This document shows, piece by piece, positions 28,023 through 37,563 of a DNA stretch of 64,000 nucleotides. Each line of letters starts with the position of its first letter. Position 1 is the stretch's first letter. The translations under genes were made by a program, and so were the position numbers. The DNA comes from Variovorax paradoxus B4 (GTDB lineage: Bacteria > Pseudomonadota > Gammaproteobacteria > Burkholderiales > Burkholderiaceae_C): positions 2,976,001 to 3,040,000 of the forward strand of contig NC_022247.1 of NCBI RefSeq assembly GCF_000463015.1, in the 5' to 3' direction. The notes below the pieces were generated by a model. That model worked only from the letters and a program-made list of their open reading frames with translations. It was not told the origin of the DNA and did no database searches.

Positions 28023-29369
28023 ATGTCCACCGTTTTCAACTTCACCTTCGTGCCCTGGTTCCGCTCGGTCGCGCCCTACATCCACACGCACCGCGGCAAG
28101 ACCTTCGTGGTCGCGCTGGCAGGCGAGGCGATCGCGGCGGGCAAGCTACAGAACATTGCGCAGGACCTGGCGCTGATCCAGAGCATGGGCGTCAAGATCG
28201 TGCTGGTGCACGGCTTCCGCCCGCAGGTCAACGAGCAACTCGCGGCCAAGGGGCACGAGGCGCGCTATTCGCACGGCATCCGCATCACCGACGAGGTGGC
28301 GCTCGATTCGGCGCAGGAAGCCGCCGGCCAACTGCGCTACGAAATCGAGGCGGCCTTCAGCCAGGGCTTGCCGAACACGCCGATGGCCGGATCGACGGTT
28401 CGCGTGATCTCGGGCAACTTCATCACCGCGCGCCCGGTGGGCGTGGTCGACGGCGTGGACTTCAAGCATTCGGGCCTGGTGCGCAAGGTCGACGCCGTGG
28501 GCATCCGCCGCACGCTCGACTTCGGCGCCATGGTGCTGATGTCGCCCTTCGGCTTCTCGCCCACCGGCGAGGCCTTCAACCTGACGATGGAAGAAGTGGC
28601 CACCAGCGTGGCCATCTCCATCCAGGCCGACAAGCTGATCTTCCTGACCGAAATCCCGGGCATCCGCATCGACAGCGAATTGCCGGAGAGCGAAGACAAC
28701 CCCATCGACACCGAGCTGCCGCTTGCCGCGGCCGAGAAGCTGCTGGCGTCGCTGCCGCCGCCGCAAAAGCCCACCGACACCGCCTTCTACCTGCAGCACT
28801 GCGTGAAGGCCTGCAAGGGCGGCGTGGAGCGCAACCACATCCTGCCGTTCGCGTTGGACGGCTCGCTGCTGCTCGAGGTGTATGTGCATGATGGCGTCGG
28901 CACCATGGTGATCGACGAGAAGCTCGAGAGCCTGCGCGAAGCCTCGGTGGACGACATCGGCGGCATCCTGCAGCTGATCGAGCCCTTCGAGCGGGACGGA
29001 ACGCTGGTCAAGCGCGACCGCACCGAGATCGAGCGCGACGTGGGCCACTACACGGTCATCGAGCACGACGGCGTGATCTTCGGCTGCGCGGCGCTCTACC
29101 CCTACCCCGAGGCAAAGACCGCCGAGATGGCCGCGCTGACCGTCTCGCCCCAGTCGCAGTCGCAGGGCGACGGCGAACGCATCCTCAAGCGCATCGAGCA
29201 CCGCGCCAAGGCCATGGGCCTGGAAAGCATCTTCGTGCTCACCACGCGCACCATGCACTGGTTCCTCAAGCGCGGCTTCCAGCAGGTCAACCCCGACTGG
29301 CTGCCCGAAGCCCGCAAGCGCAAGTACAACTGGGACCGCAAGAGCCAGGTGCTGGTCAAGAAAATCTGA
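28023..29369 (+). CDS. argA: Amino-acid N-acetyltransferase (N-acetylglutamate synthase)
   Basis: Catalyses the first step of arginine synthesis, acetyl-CoA plus glutamate to N-acetylglutamate, and is feedback-inhibited by arginine in this family. It is 448 aa: an N-terminal amino-acid kinase-like domain (about 20-300, with KIVLVHGFRPQVNEQL) and a C-terminal GNAT acetyltransferase domain (about 310-448, ending FLKRGFQQVNPDWLPEARKRKYNWDRKS). This is the classic bifunctional ArgA layout. ATG at 28023 is 40 bases after the AAA+/M41 gene. A CACAAT box nine bases upstream suggests its own promoter with a very short leader. Confidence 0.94.
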   Translation: MSTVFNFTFVPWFRSVAPYIHTHRGKTFVVALAGEAIAAGKLQNIAQDLALIQSMGVKIVLVHGFRPQVNEQLAAKGHEARYSHGIRITDEVALDSAQEAAGQLRYEIEAAFSQGLPNTPMAGSTVRVISGNFITARPVGVVDGVDFKHSGLVRKVDAVGIRRTLDFGAMVLMSPFGFSPTGEAFNLTMEEVATSVAISIQADKLIFLTEIPGIRIDSELPESEDNPIDTELPLAAAEKLLASLPPPQKPTDTAFYLQHCVKACKGGVERNHILPFALDGSLLLEVYVHDGVGTMVIDEKLESLREASVDDIGGILQLIEPFERDGTLVKRDRTEIERDVGHYTVIEHDGVIFGCAALYPYPEAKTAEMAALTVSPQSQSQGDGERILKRIEHRAKAMGLESIFVLTTRTMHWFLKRGFQQVNPDWLPEARKRKYNWDRKSQVLVKKI

Positions 29370-29391
29370 ACCTCGAAAGGAAGCTGCTTTC

Positions 29392-30038
29392 ATGACGCTC
29401 GCCACCGCCTTGCTGTTCGCCCTGGTCGCCTTCACCGCCATCGCCACGCCCGGCCCCACGGTGCTGCTGGCGCTCAGCAACGGCTCCCGCCACGGCGTGC
29501 GCCGGGCGTTGCCGGGCATGCTCGGCGCGGTGCTGTCCGACTTCGTGCTGGTCGGCGCCGTGGCGCTCGGGCTCGGTGCGCTGCTCGCGGCGTCGGAGTT
29601 CTGGTTCTCGATGCTGAAGTGGGTCGGCGCCGTCTACCTGGCCTGGCTCGGGCTGCGCATGCTGCGCTCCAAGGGCGGCTTCAAGTTGCCGAACGCGGAC
29701 GCCGCCGCCTCGGTCACGGCGGGCGAAAGCCGGCGCATCTTCCTGAAGTCCTTCCTGGTGGCGGTGACCAACCCCAAGGGCTACATCTTCTGCTCGGCAC
29801 TCTTGCCGCAGTTCATCGATCCGGCGGCTGCGCAGGCGCCGCAGTACCTGATCATTGCCTTGATCTTCGCGGGCCTGGACACGCTGGTGATGCTGGGCTA
29901 CGCCTTCGTCGGCGCCCGTGCGATCCGGGTGCTGACGGTATCGGCCACGCGCTGGATCGATCGCGCCTGTGGCGGCATGCTGCTGGCGCTGCGGGCTCGC
30001 TCGCCTTCTATCGGCGCAGCGCCGGCGGCGCCGTCTGA
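29392..30038 (+). CDS. LysE/RhtB-family amino-acid exporter, with apparent 3' frameshift
   Basis: A six-segment exporter. MTLATALLFALVAFTAIATPGP is the typical LysE start, and LVAVTNPKGYIFCSALLPQF the conserved middle. In the starting frame the protein is normal to Leu200 (base 29991), then continues into 90 unrelated residues that overlap the convergent oxidoreductase gene. In the -1 frame from about 29988 the sequence reads AAGSLAFYRRSAGGAV and stops at 30038, the normal end of such proteins. A one-base deletion near 29985-29990, real or from sequencing, explains this. The coordinates given include the shift. The gene starts 22 bases after argA. Confidence 0.8.
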
Positions 30039-30044
30039 TGCTGC

Positions 30045-31058
30045 TCAGTCCGCCTCGATATCGACCACGATGCGGCCCCGGGCCTTGCCCGATTCGACCG
30101 CCTCGTGGGCGGATGCCGCCTCGTTCAGCGTGAAGCGGCGCGCATCCATCAGCGGCACGAGCCGACCCGCTTCGACCAGCCGGGTCGCCGCTTCCAGGAT
30201 CTCGCCGTGGTGCGCGCGGCCCCGACCCGTGATCATCGGCAGCAGCGTGAACACGCCCGAATAGGTCGCTGCGCGGAACGACAGCGGCGCCAGCTTGTGA
30301 GTGCCCCAGCCGAGGCAGCTGACGACATGGCCGCCATAGCGGCGGGCGGCGGCGAACGAAGCATCGAGCACCGCGCCGCCCACCGTGTCGTAGACCACAT
30401 CGAAGCCCTCGCCCGCCGTGTGTTGCGCGACGTAGTCGTCCACCGACGTCGTCGTGAAGTCGATCGGGGTCGCACCGAATTGCCGGATGGTCTCGGCCTG
30501 CTCCGGCGTGCCGGTCGCGAACACCGTCGCCCCCAGCGAGTGCGCCAGCTGCACCGCCATGTGGCCGACGCCGCCTGCACCGCCGTGCACCAGCACTGTC
30601 TGCCCGGCCTGCGTCTTCGCGCGGTCCACAAGCCCTTCGCAGGCCGTGATGAACACCAGCGGGATTCCCGCCGCCTCGCGCATTCCGAGGTTGTGCGGCT
30701 TGAGCGCGATCAGGCCGGCATCGACGGCCGCGTACTCGGCCAGCGTGCCTTGCAAGCCGCCAATGCCGCCAGCCATGCCGTAGACCTCGTCGCCGCACCT
30801 GAATTTCGTCACGCCCGGACCGACCGCCTCGACCACGCCGGCCAGGTCCATGCCGAGCACCGACGGCAACGGTTGCTGCGCATGCGCGGCCTGCCCGGCG
30901 CGGATCTTGGTGTCGAGCGGATTCACGCCGCTGGCGTGGATGCGGACCAGCACCTGGCCCGGGCCTGCTGCAGGGCGCGGGAGTTCGGCGACGCGAAAGG
31001 GCTGGCCGGCGGCGTCGAGCACGGCGGCCCGCATGGTTGAAGAAGAAGTGCTTGCCAT
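30045..31058 (-). CDS. Zinc-type alcohol dehydrogenase-like NAD(P)H oxidoreductase (quinone oxidoreductase group)
   Basis: A medium-chain dehydrogenase/reductase of 337 aa. An N-terminal GroES-like domain contains RIHASGVNPLDTKIRAGQ and VLGMDLAGVV; the Rossmann domain carries VLVHGGAGGVGHMAVQLA. The zinc ligands of true alcohol dehydrogenases are absent, which points to the zinc-free quinone oxidoreductase group. It is divergent from a LysR gene, a common arrangement in which the regulator controls the enzyme. The substrate is unknown; quinones, enones or toxic electrophiles are usual for the group. ATG at 31058 and a second Met at residue 9 are both possible starts. Confidence 0.88.
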   Translation of the reverse strand: MASTSSSTMRAAVLDAAGQPFRVAELPRPAAGPGQVLVRIHASGVNPLDTKIRAGQAAHAQQPLPSVLGMDLAGVVEAVGPGVTKFRCGDEVYGMAGGIGGLQGTLAEYAAVDAGLIALKPHNLGMREAAGIPLVFITACEGLVDRAKTQAGQTVLVHGGAGGVGHMAVQLAHSLGATVFATGTPEQAETIRQFGATPIDFTTTSVDDYVAQHTAGEGFDVVYDTVGGAVLDASFAAARRYGGHVVSCLGWGTHKLAPLSFRAATYSGVFTLLPMITGRGRAHHGEILEAATRLVEAGRLVPLMDARRFTLNEAASAHEAVESGKARGRIVVDIEAD

Positions 31059-31069
31059 CGAATCATTCC

Positions 31070-31112
31070 TTGTGTTGGCTGAAGGGATGAATCGATTGTT
31101 GGGTCAACACAA
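31070..31112. promoter_or_regulatory. Inverted repeat TTGTGTTG-N27-CAACACAA in divergent promoter
   Basis: Perfect eight-base inverted arms lie between the oxidoreductase and the LysR regulator. The two arms could be paired half-sites for the LysR protein or the stem of a leader RNA. Confidence 0.45.
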
Positions 31113-31143
31113 TTGCAAGTAAATTGACAGAATTGCAGGCTTA

Positions 31144-31161
31144 TCATTCATAAATGAATGA
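31144..31161. promoter_or_regulatory. Perfect palindrome covering the LysR start codon
   Basis: TCATTCAT-AA-ATGAATGA is a perfect 8-2-8 palindrome and its right arm includes the ATG of the LysR gene. Binding here would block that gene directly, consistent with autorepression. Confidence 0.55.
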
Positions 31162-32020
31162 CATTCCCCTGGAGTGGAGCGATATCAAGGTCTTCCTGGC
31201 CATCGCCCGGACCGGCACGTTGATGGCCGCCGCGCGGCAGATCGGCCTGTCGCAGCCGACCATGGGCCGCCGGCTGAAGGCGCTCGAAGCGAGCCTGTCG
31301 CTCACGCTGTTCCAGCGCACCAGCGACGGATTCGTGCTGACGGCCGAAGGCGAATCGGTGCTCGGCCATGCCGAGCGCATGGAAGAACAGGCGCTCGCCT
31401 TCCAGCGCGAACTCGAAGGCCGCGAGCAGCGGCTGGAAGGCGCGCTGCGCGTGTCGTCCTCGGACTGGTTCGGCGTGTATGTGCTCTCGCCGATGCTGGC
31501 GGGGTTCATCCGCCAACACCCCGGCGTCAGCGTCGAGTTGCTGACCGACGCCCGCCTGCTGAATCTCGCGCGGCGTGAAGCCGACCTCGTGTTCCGCATT
31601 CAGCCTTTCGACGAGCCCTACATCCTCCAGCGCAAGCTGATGCACATGGACTACGCCGTGTTCGGGGCGACGGGGCAGGAAGCGCCGAAGCCCGGCGACG
31701 GCACGGGCAGCGCGCTGGTCACGCTCGACACCGCGTACAGCGACTTCCCCGACGCCGTCTGGCTGCGCCGCGTGCTGCCCAATGCCCGCGTGGCCTTTGC
31801 CAGCAATAACCGCGAGGTGCAGGCCCGGCTCTGCGCTGCCGGCACGGGCCTGGCCGTGCTGCCCGCGGCGCTGGGCGACCAGACCCCGGGCCTGCAACGC
31901 ATCGACCTCGGCGAAGCACCGCCCGGGCGCGACGTCTGGCTCGGCTACCACCGCGACCTGCGACGGCTTGCGCGGCTGCGGGCGTTGATCGACTGCGCGA
32001 TCGAGGCCCTGGTGTCGTGA
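31154..32020 (+). CDS. LysR-family transcriptional regulator
   Basis: A 288-aa LysR protein. The winged helix-turn-helix spans about residues 8-67 (FLAIARTGTLMAAARQIGLSQPTMGRRLKALE), followed by a linker helix and a two-lobed effector domain (about 95-285). It is divergent from an NAD(P)H oxidoreductase gene and probably regulates it. Its start codon lies inside a perfect palindrome. The effector is unknown. Confidence 0.92.
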   Translation: MNDIPLEWSDIKVFLAIARTGTLMAAARQIGLSQPTMGRRLKALEASLSLTLFQRTSDGFVLTAEGESVLGHAERMEEQALAFQRELEGREQRLEGALRVSSSDWFGVYVLSPMLAGFIRQHPGVSVELLTDARLLNLARREADLVFRIQPFDEPYILQRKLMHMDYAVFGATGQEAPKPGDGTGSALVTLDTAYSDFPDAVWLRRVLPNARVAFASNNREVQARLCAAGTGLAVLPAALGDQTPGLQRIDLGEAPPGRDVWLGYHRDLRRLARLRALIDCAIEALVS

Positions 32021-32038
32021 TGCCGACACCCCGTCGCC

Positions 32039-32044
32039 GATAAT
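32039..32044 (+). promoter_or_regulatory. -10 box close to the dapC start
   Basis: GATAAT ends only seven bases before the dapC ATG, which would place the transcript start at or next to the start codon. No good -35 is visible. Confidence 0.4.
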
Positions 32045-32051
32045 CCCGGGC

Positions 32052-33272
32052 ATGAATCCCCTGCTTTCCCGGTTGCAACCCTATCCCTTCGAACGGCTGA
32101 AGCAACTGTTCGCGGGCGTCACGCCCAACCCCGAGTTCCCGGCCATCAGCCTGGGCATCGGCGAGCCCAAGCACGCCACGCCAGGCTTCATCAAGGACGC
32201 CCTGAGCGCCAACCTCGGCGCGCTGGCCGCCTACCCCGCGACCGCCGGGGACCTGAGCCTGCGCACCGCCTTCACTGACTGGCTGAAAACCCGCTACAGC
32301 CTCGCCCTCGACCCGGCCACGCAGGTGCTGCCTGTCAATGGTTCGCGGGAAGCCCTGTTCTCGCTGGCGCAGACCGTGGTCGACCCCACCGCCTCGCCGC
32401 AGCCGGTGGTGATGTCGCCCAATCCGTTCTATCAGATCTACGAGGGCGCGGCCCTGCTCTCGGGCGCCATGCCGTACTACGTGGCCAGCGTGCCCGCGCG
32501 CAATTTCGCGGTAGCCTGGGACAGCGTGCCCGAGGCCGTCTGGGCCCGCACGCAGTTGGTGTTCGTCTGCTCGCCGGGAAACCCGACGGGTGCGGTGATG
32601 TCGCTGGACGAATGGAAAAGGCTCTTCGATCTGTCGGACCGCCACGGCTTCGTGATTGCCGCCGACGAGTGCTACAGCGAAATCTATTTCCGCGACGAGC
32701 CTCCGCTCAGCGGACTCGAAGCCTCGGTGAAGCTCGGGCGGCCCGACTTCCGGAACCTGATTGCGCTGACCTCGCTGTCCAAGCGCAGCAACGTGCCCGG
32801 CCTGCGCAGCGGCTTCGTGGCAGGCGACGCGGCCATCATCAAGAAGTTCCTGCTCTATCGCACCTATCACGGCAGCGCCATGAGCGGCGCCGTGGCCGCG
32901 GCCAGCATCGCGGCCTGGGGCGACGAGTCCCATGTGGTGGACAACCGCGCCCAGTACCGTGCCAAGTTCGCGGCCGTCACGCCGCTGCTCGAACCCGTGC
33001 TCGACGTGCGCTTGCCCGACGCCAGCTTCTATCTCTGGGCCGGCATTCCCGAAGTGTGGGCTGGCGACGACGAAGCCTTCGCCCGCGCGCTCTACGCTCA
33101 ATACAATGTAACGGTTCTGCCGGGGAGCTATCTGGCGCGCGACACGGCTCACAGCGCCAACCCCGGCCGGGGCCGCATCCGCATGGCCCTGGTGGCCGAA
33201 ACGGCCGAATGCGTGGAAGCCGCCGAGCGCATCGTCCGCTTCGTGCAATCCAGCCCTCAAGGCCGGGGCTGA
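32052..33272 (+). CDS. dapC: Succinyldiaminopimelate transaminase DapC
   Basis: A PLP aminotransferase of 406 aa that converts N-succinyl-2-amino-6-ketopimelate to N-succinyl-diaminopimelate in lysine synthesis. It has [48 protein letters not shown] and the PLP Lys in [17 protein letters not shown], matching the DapC group of Burkholderiales. Its location directly before dapD supports the assignment over generic aminotransferases. No Shine-Dalgarno is visible upstream of ATG 32052, consistent with a leaderless message. Confidence 0.92.
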   Translation: MNPLLSRLQPYPFERLKQLFAGVTPNPEFPAISLGIGEPKHATPGFIKDALSANLGALAAYPATAGDLSLRTAFTDWLKTRYSLALDPATQVLPVNGSREALFSLAQTVVDPTASPQPVVMSPNPFYQIYEGAALLSGAMPYYVASVPARNFAVAWDSVPEAVWARTQLVFVCSPGNPTGAVMSLDEWKRLFDLSDRHGFVIAADECYSEIYFRDEPPLSGLEASVKLGRPDFRNLIALTSLSKRSNVPGLRSGFVAGDAAIIKKFLLYRTYHGSAMSGAVAAASIAAWGDESHVVDNRAQYRAKFAAVTPLLEPVLDVRLPDASFYLWAGIPEVWAGDDEAFARALYAQYNVTVLPGSYLARDTAHSANPGRGRIRMALVAETAECVEAAERIVRFVQSSPQGRG

Positions 33273-33315
33273 ACGCTGCTTTCCTGGCTCCCATTTTTTA
33301 CCCGAGACTTTCTCC

Positions 33316-34140
<825 letters not shown>

Positions 34141-34193
34141 TTGGCCCTGCTTCCTTCCCCTTAGAAAACAACAGCACCCGAGGAGAGAGACCG

Positions 34194-35342
34194 ATGAACA
34201 TGATGGAGCGAATCCTTCGTCTGATGGCCGAGCGCAAGGCCTCCGACATCTACCTCTCGGCGCACTCCCCGGTGCTGATCCGCATCAACGGCACCTGCGT
34301 GCCGATCAATGCCCAGGTGCTGCCGGCCGCCGCGCCGCTCGCGCTGCTGGCCGAAGTGGTGCCCGAAGCCCGCATCCAGGAACTGGAGAACAAGGGCGAA
34401 CTCAACATGGCCGTGATGCTCGAGGGCGCCGGCAACTACCGCATCAGCGCCATGCGCCAGCGCGGCAGCTATGCGGTGGTGGTGCGGCACATCGCCTCGA
34501 CCATTCCCAGCTTCGCCGACCTGAACCTGCCCGACATCCTCAAGACGCTGATCATGGAGAAGCGCGGCCTGATCCTGATGGTGGGCGCAACCGGCGCGGG
34601 CAAGACCACCACCCTGGCCTCGATGCTCGACTACCGCAACGAGCACGCCACGGGCCACATCCTCACGGTGGAAGAACCCATCGAGTTCACCTACACCAAC
34701 AAGAAGTCGCTGGTGAACCAGCGCGACGTAGGCAGCGACACCGAATCGCTGCAGGTCGCGCTCAAGAACGCGCTGCGCCAGGCGCCCGACGTGATCCAGA
34801 TCGGCGAAATCCGCGACCGCGACACCATGACCGCGGCCATCGCCTATGCGCAGTCGGGCCACCTGTGCGTGGCCACGCTGCATGCCAACAACAGCTACCG
34901 CGCGCTCAACCGCATCCTGAGCTTCTTCCCGGTCGAGGTGCGCCCCACGCTGCTGGGCGACCTGGGCTCGGCCCTGCGCGCCATCGTGTCGCAGCGGCTG
35001 CTGCGCACGCCGTCGGGCGGCCGCGTGCCGGCGCTCGAGGTCATGCTCAACACGGCCCTGGTGGCCGAGTTGATCGAAAAGGGCGATTTCTCCGCCGTCA
35101 AGGAAGCCATGGAGCAGTCGATGGCCGAAGGCTCCCAGACCTTCGAGGAAGACATTGCCCGCCTCATCACCGAAGAGCGCGTGACGCGCGAGGAAGGCCT
35201 GGCCCAGGCCGACTCGCCCACCAACCTGATGTGGCGCCTGCAGAACCGCGCCGCCCCCAAGCAGAAGACCGAAGACCGCAGTCTGATGGACCAGGTCGAC
35301 GAACCTACCTTTACCGACATCACGCTCGACGTGAAGTTCTGA
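34194..35342 (+). CDS. pilU: Type IV pilus retraction ATPase, PilU-like
   Basis: A hexameric secretion-type ATPase of 382 aa. Walker [12 protein letters not shown] is near residues 130-140, the Asp box is in VEEPIEFTY, Walker B in [12 protein letters not shown] and the His box in ATLHANNS. The C-terminal region lacks the PilT AIRNLIRE motif but has [11 protein letters not shown], which I associate with PilU. PilU assists PilT in pilus retraction and twitching. The ribosome site is GAGGAGAGAG. It is isolated from other pilus genes and sits within the dap genes; PilT itself is not in the window. Confidence 0.87.
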   Translation: MNMMERILRLMAERKASDIYLSAHSPVLIRINGTCVPINAQVLPAAAPLALLAEVVPEARIQELENKGELNMAVMLEGAGNYRISAMRQRGSYAVVVRHIASTIPSFADLNLPDILKTLIMEKRGLILMVGATGAGKTTTLASMLDYRNEHATGHILTVEEPIEFTYTNKKSLVNQRDVGSDTESLQVALKNALRQAPDVIQIGEIRDRDTMTAAIAYAQSGHLCVATLHANNSYRALNRILSFFPVEVRPTLLGDLGSALRAIVSQRLLRTPSGGRVPALEVMLNTALVAELIEKGDFSAVKEAMEQSMAEGSQTFEEDIARLITEERVTREEGLAQADSPTNLMWRLQNRAAPKQKTEDRSLMDQVDEPTFTDITLDVKF

Positions 35343-35370
35343 ACACAGCCCTCCCCCGGCTTTTCCCCCG

Positions 35371-36546
35371 ATGTCCCGAACGCTCCAGCTCGCCGAACAA
35401 CTCATCTCGCGCCCCTCGGTCACCCCCGACGATGCGGGCTGCCAACAGATCCTCGGCGAACGGCTGGCGCAACTGGGCTTCACACTCGAGACCATCGAGA
35501 GCGGGCCGGCCGACTTCCGCGTGATCAACCTGTGGGCGGTACGCCGCCCGGCCAGTGCCACGGCAACGAAGACGCTGGTGTTCGCCGGCCACACCGACGT
35601 GGTGCCCACGGGACCGGTCGAACAGTGGACCAGCCACCCGTTCACGCCAACGCACCGCAACGGCAAGCTGTACGGCCGCGGCGCGTGCGACATGAAGACA
35701 TCGATCGCGGCCTTCGTTGTCTCCATCGAGGAATTCCTGAAGGCCACGCCCGATCCGCAACTCACGCTCGCGCTGCTGCTCACCAGCGACGAAGAAGGCC
35801 CGGGCGTCGATGGCACGGTCATCGTCTGCAACGCGCTGGCCGCGCGCGGCGAGACCATCGACTATTGCATCGTCGGCGAGCCCACTGCCGTCCAGCGCTG
35901 CGGCGACATGATCAAGAACGGCCGCCGCGGCACCATGAGCGGCAAGCTCACCGTCAATGGCGTGCAGGGCCACATCGCCTACCCGCACCTCGCGAAGAAC
36001 CCGGTGCACGCCGTGGCGCCCGCACTGGCGGAGCTGGTGGCCATCAACGCCGCGGGCGGCTGGGATGCAGGCAATGCGTACTTCCAGCCCACCAGCTGGC
36101 AGATCAGCAACTTCCATTCGGGCACTGGCGCGAGCAACGTGATTCCGGGCAGCGCGGTCATCGACTTCAACTTCCGCTTCTCGACCGAATCGACGCCCGA
36201 GTCGCTGCAAAAGCGCGTGCATGCGGTGCTCGACGCGCATGGTGTCGACTACTCGCTGGGCTGGACCATCGGCGGCCTGCCCTTTCTCACGACGCCGGGC
36301 GAACTCGTTACCGCCGTGCAAGCCGCAATCGCCGACGAAACCGGCATTGCCACCGAGCTGTCGACCAGCGGCGGCACCAGCGACGCGCGCTTCATCGCCA
36401 AGATCTGCAAGCAGGTGGTCGAGCTCGGGCCGGTCAACGCCAGCATCCACAAGATCGACGAACACATCGACGTGGCCGAGATCGAGACGCTGAAGAACAT
36501 CTACAAGCGCACGCTGGAGCGCCTCGAAGCGTCGCTTGCTGAATGA
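35371..36546 (+). CDS. dapE: Succinyl-diaminopimelate desuccinylase
   Basis: A zinc-dependent M20 deacylase (391 aa) that removes succinate from N-succinyl-diaminopimelate. Metal and catalytic residues are visible in [20 protein letters not shown] and TSDEEGPG, with the dimerisation domain about residues 185-295. Together with dapC and dapD it covers three consecutive steps of the lysine pathway. Its stop overlaps the next start (ATGA), so prmB is coupled to it. Confidence 0.95.
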   Translation: MSRTLQLAEQLISRPSVTPDDAGCQQILGERLAQLGFTLETIESGPADFRVINLWAVRRPASATATKTLVFAGHTDVVPTGPVEQWTSHPFTPTHRNGKLYGRGACDMKTSIAAFVVSIEEFLKATPDPQLTLALLLTSDEEGPGVDGTVIVCNALAARGETIDYCIVGEPTAVQRCGDMIKNGRRGTMSGKLTVNGVQGHIAYPHLAKNPVHAVAPALAELVAINAAGGWDAGNAYFQPTSWQISNFHSGTGASNVIPGSAVIDFNFRFSTESTPESLQKRVHAVLDAHGVDYSLGWTIGGLPFLTTPGELVTAVQAAIADETGIATELSTSGGTSDARFIAKICKQVVELGPVNASIHKIDEHIDVAEIETLKNIYKRTLERLEASLAE

Positions 36547-37424
36547 ACACAGTCATCGAGCTGATCGAAGCCGGCGCCAAGCGACTGGAAGAAGCCGGGG
36601 TTGCCTTCGGCCACGGCACGGCCAACGCCTTCGACGAGGCCGCCTGGCTGGTGCTGTGGCGCCTGAAGCTGCCGCTGGATGACATCGATGCCGTCGCCGA
36701 CACGGCCGTCTCGCCGGCCGACGCCGGCAAGGTTGCCGCGCTGCTCGATGAGCGCATCGCCACGCGCAAGCCCGCCGCCTATCTCACCAAGGAGGCGTGG
36801 CTGCAGGGCGTGCCCTTCTATGTGGACGAGCGCACCATCGTGCCGCGCAGCTTCATCGCGGAGCTGATCGCCGACGGCAGCATCGACTACTGGCTGGGCG
36901 AACACACGCAGCGTGTGCTCGACCTGTGCACGGGCAACGGCAGCCTGGCAGTGCTCGCGGCCATGACCTATCCGGACATCACGGTCGATGCCGCCGACCT
37001 GTCAACCGAGGCGCTCGAGGTGGCCGCCATCAACATCACCCGGCACCAGCTCGATGCGCGCATCAGGCTGGTCGAATCCGACGGCCTCGCCAACCTGCCC
37101 GGCCCGTATGACCTGGTGCTGTGCAACCCGCCCTACGTGAACAGCGCGAGCATGGCCGCCCTGCCCGCCGAATACCGCGCCGAGCCCGAACTGGCGCTGG
37201 CCGGCGGTGCCGACGGCATGGACTTCGTTCGCCAGTTGTTCGCCGACGCGCCTTCCCGCATGAGCGAAGAGGCCGTGCTGGTGCTGGAAATCGGCAACGA
37301 GCGCGCGTACTTCGAGGCGGCCTTTCCGCAGCTCGAAGTCGTGTGGCTGGAAACCTCCGCAGGCGAGGACCAGGTCCTGCTCGTGACCCGAACCGCGCTG
37401 CTGGCCAGTGCCGGCGTGCGTTAG
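36543..37424 (+). CDS. prmB: Ribosomal protein uL3 glutamine methyltransferase PrmB
   Basis: A SAM-dependent methyltransferase (293 aa) of the HemK/PrmB family that modifies a Gln of ribosomal protein L3. The SAM site [13 protein letters not shown] lies near residue 122 and the catalytic NPPY in [11 protein letters not shown]. An N-terminal helical domain (1-90) is present. PrmB is preferred over PrmC by the [11 protein letters not shown] segment. It overlaps dapE by four bases. Confidence 0.9.
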   Translation: MNTVIELIEAGAKRLEEAGVAFGHGTANAFDEAAWLVLWRLKLPLDDIDAVADTAVSPADAGKVAALLDERIATRKPAAYLTKEAWLQGVPFYVDERTIVPRSFIAELIADGSIDYWLGEHTQRVLDLCTGNGSLAVLAAMTYPDITVDAADLSTEALEVAAINITRHQLDARIRLVESDGLANLPGPYDLVLCNPPYVNSASMAALPAEYRAEPELALAGGADGMDFVRQLFADAPSRMSEEAVLVLEIGNERAYFEAAFPQLEVVWLETSAGEDQVLLVTRTALLASAGVR

Positions 37425-37536
37425 CTGCGCTCGCCCCCTCCCCGCGCCACTTTCTCGCAGCCACGGCTGCAGCCCTCCTTTCACCGGGTGGTGTCCCCAT
37501 TTGCCCCTTCGCGCCAGGCCGCCACGGGCCGGGCGG

Positions 37537-37542
37537 GATAAT
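37537..37542 (+). promoter_or_regulatory. -10 box upstream of the ABC-F gene
   Basis: GATAAT lies 21 bases before ATG 37564 in an otherwise GC-rich gap of about 140 bases after prmB. It is the most likely promoter for the ABC-F gene. Confidence 0.45.
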
Positions 37543-37563
37543 CGCCCCTACGGTTCCTATTTC

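Noticed and set aside
30039..30264. C-terminal extension of the LysE frame to 30264
   Set aside because: It overlaps the convergent oxidoreductase gene in a composition unlike LysE; a frameshift explains it better.
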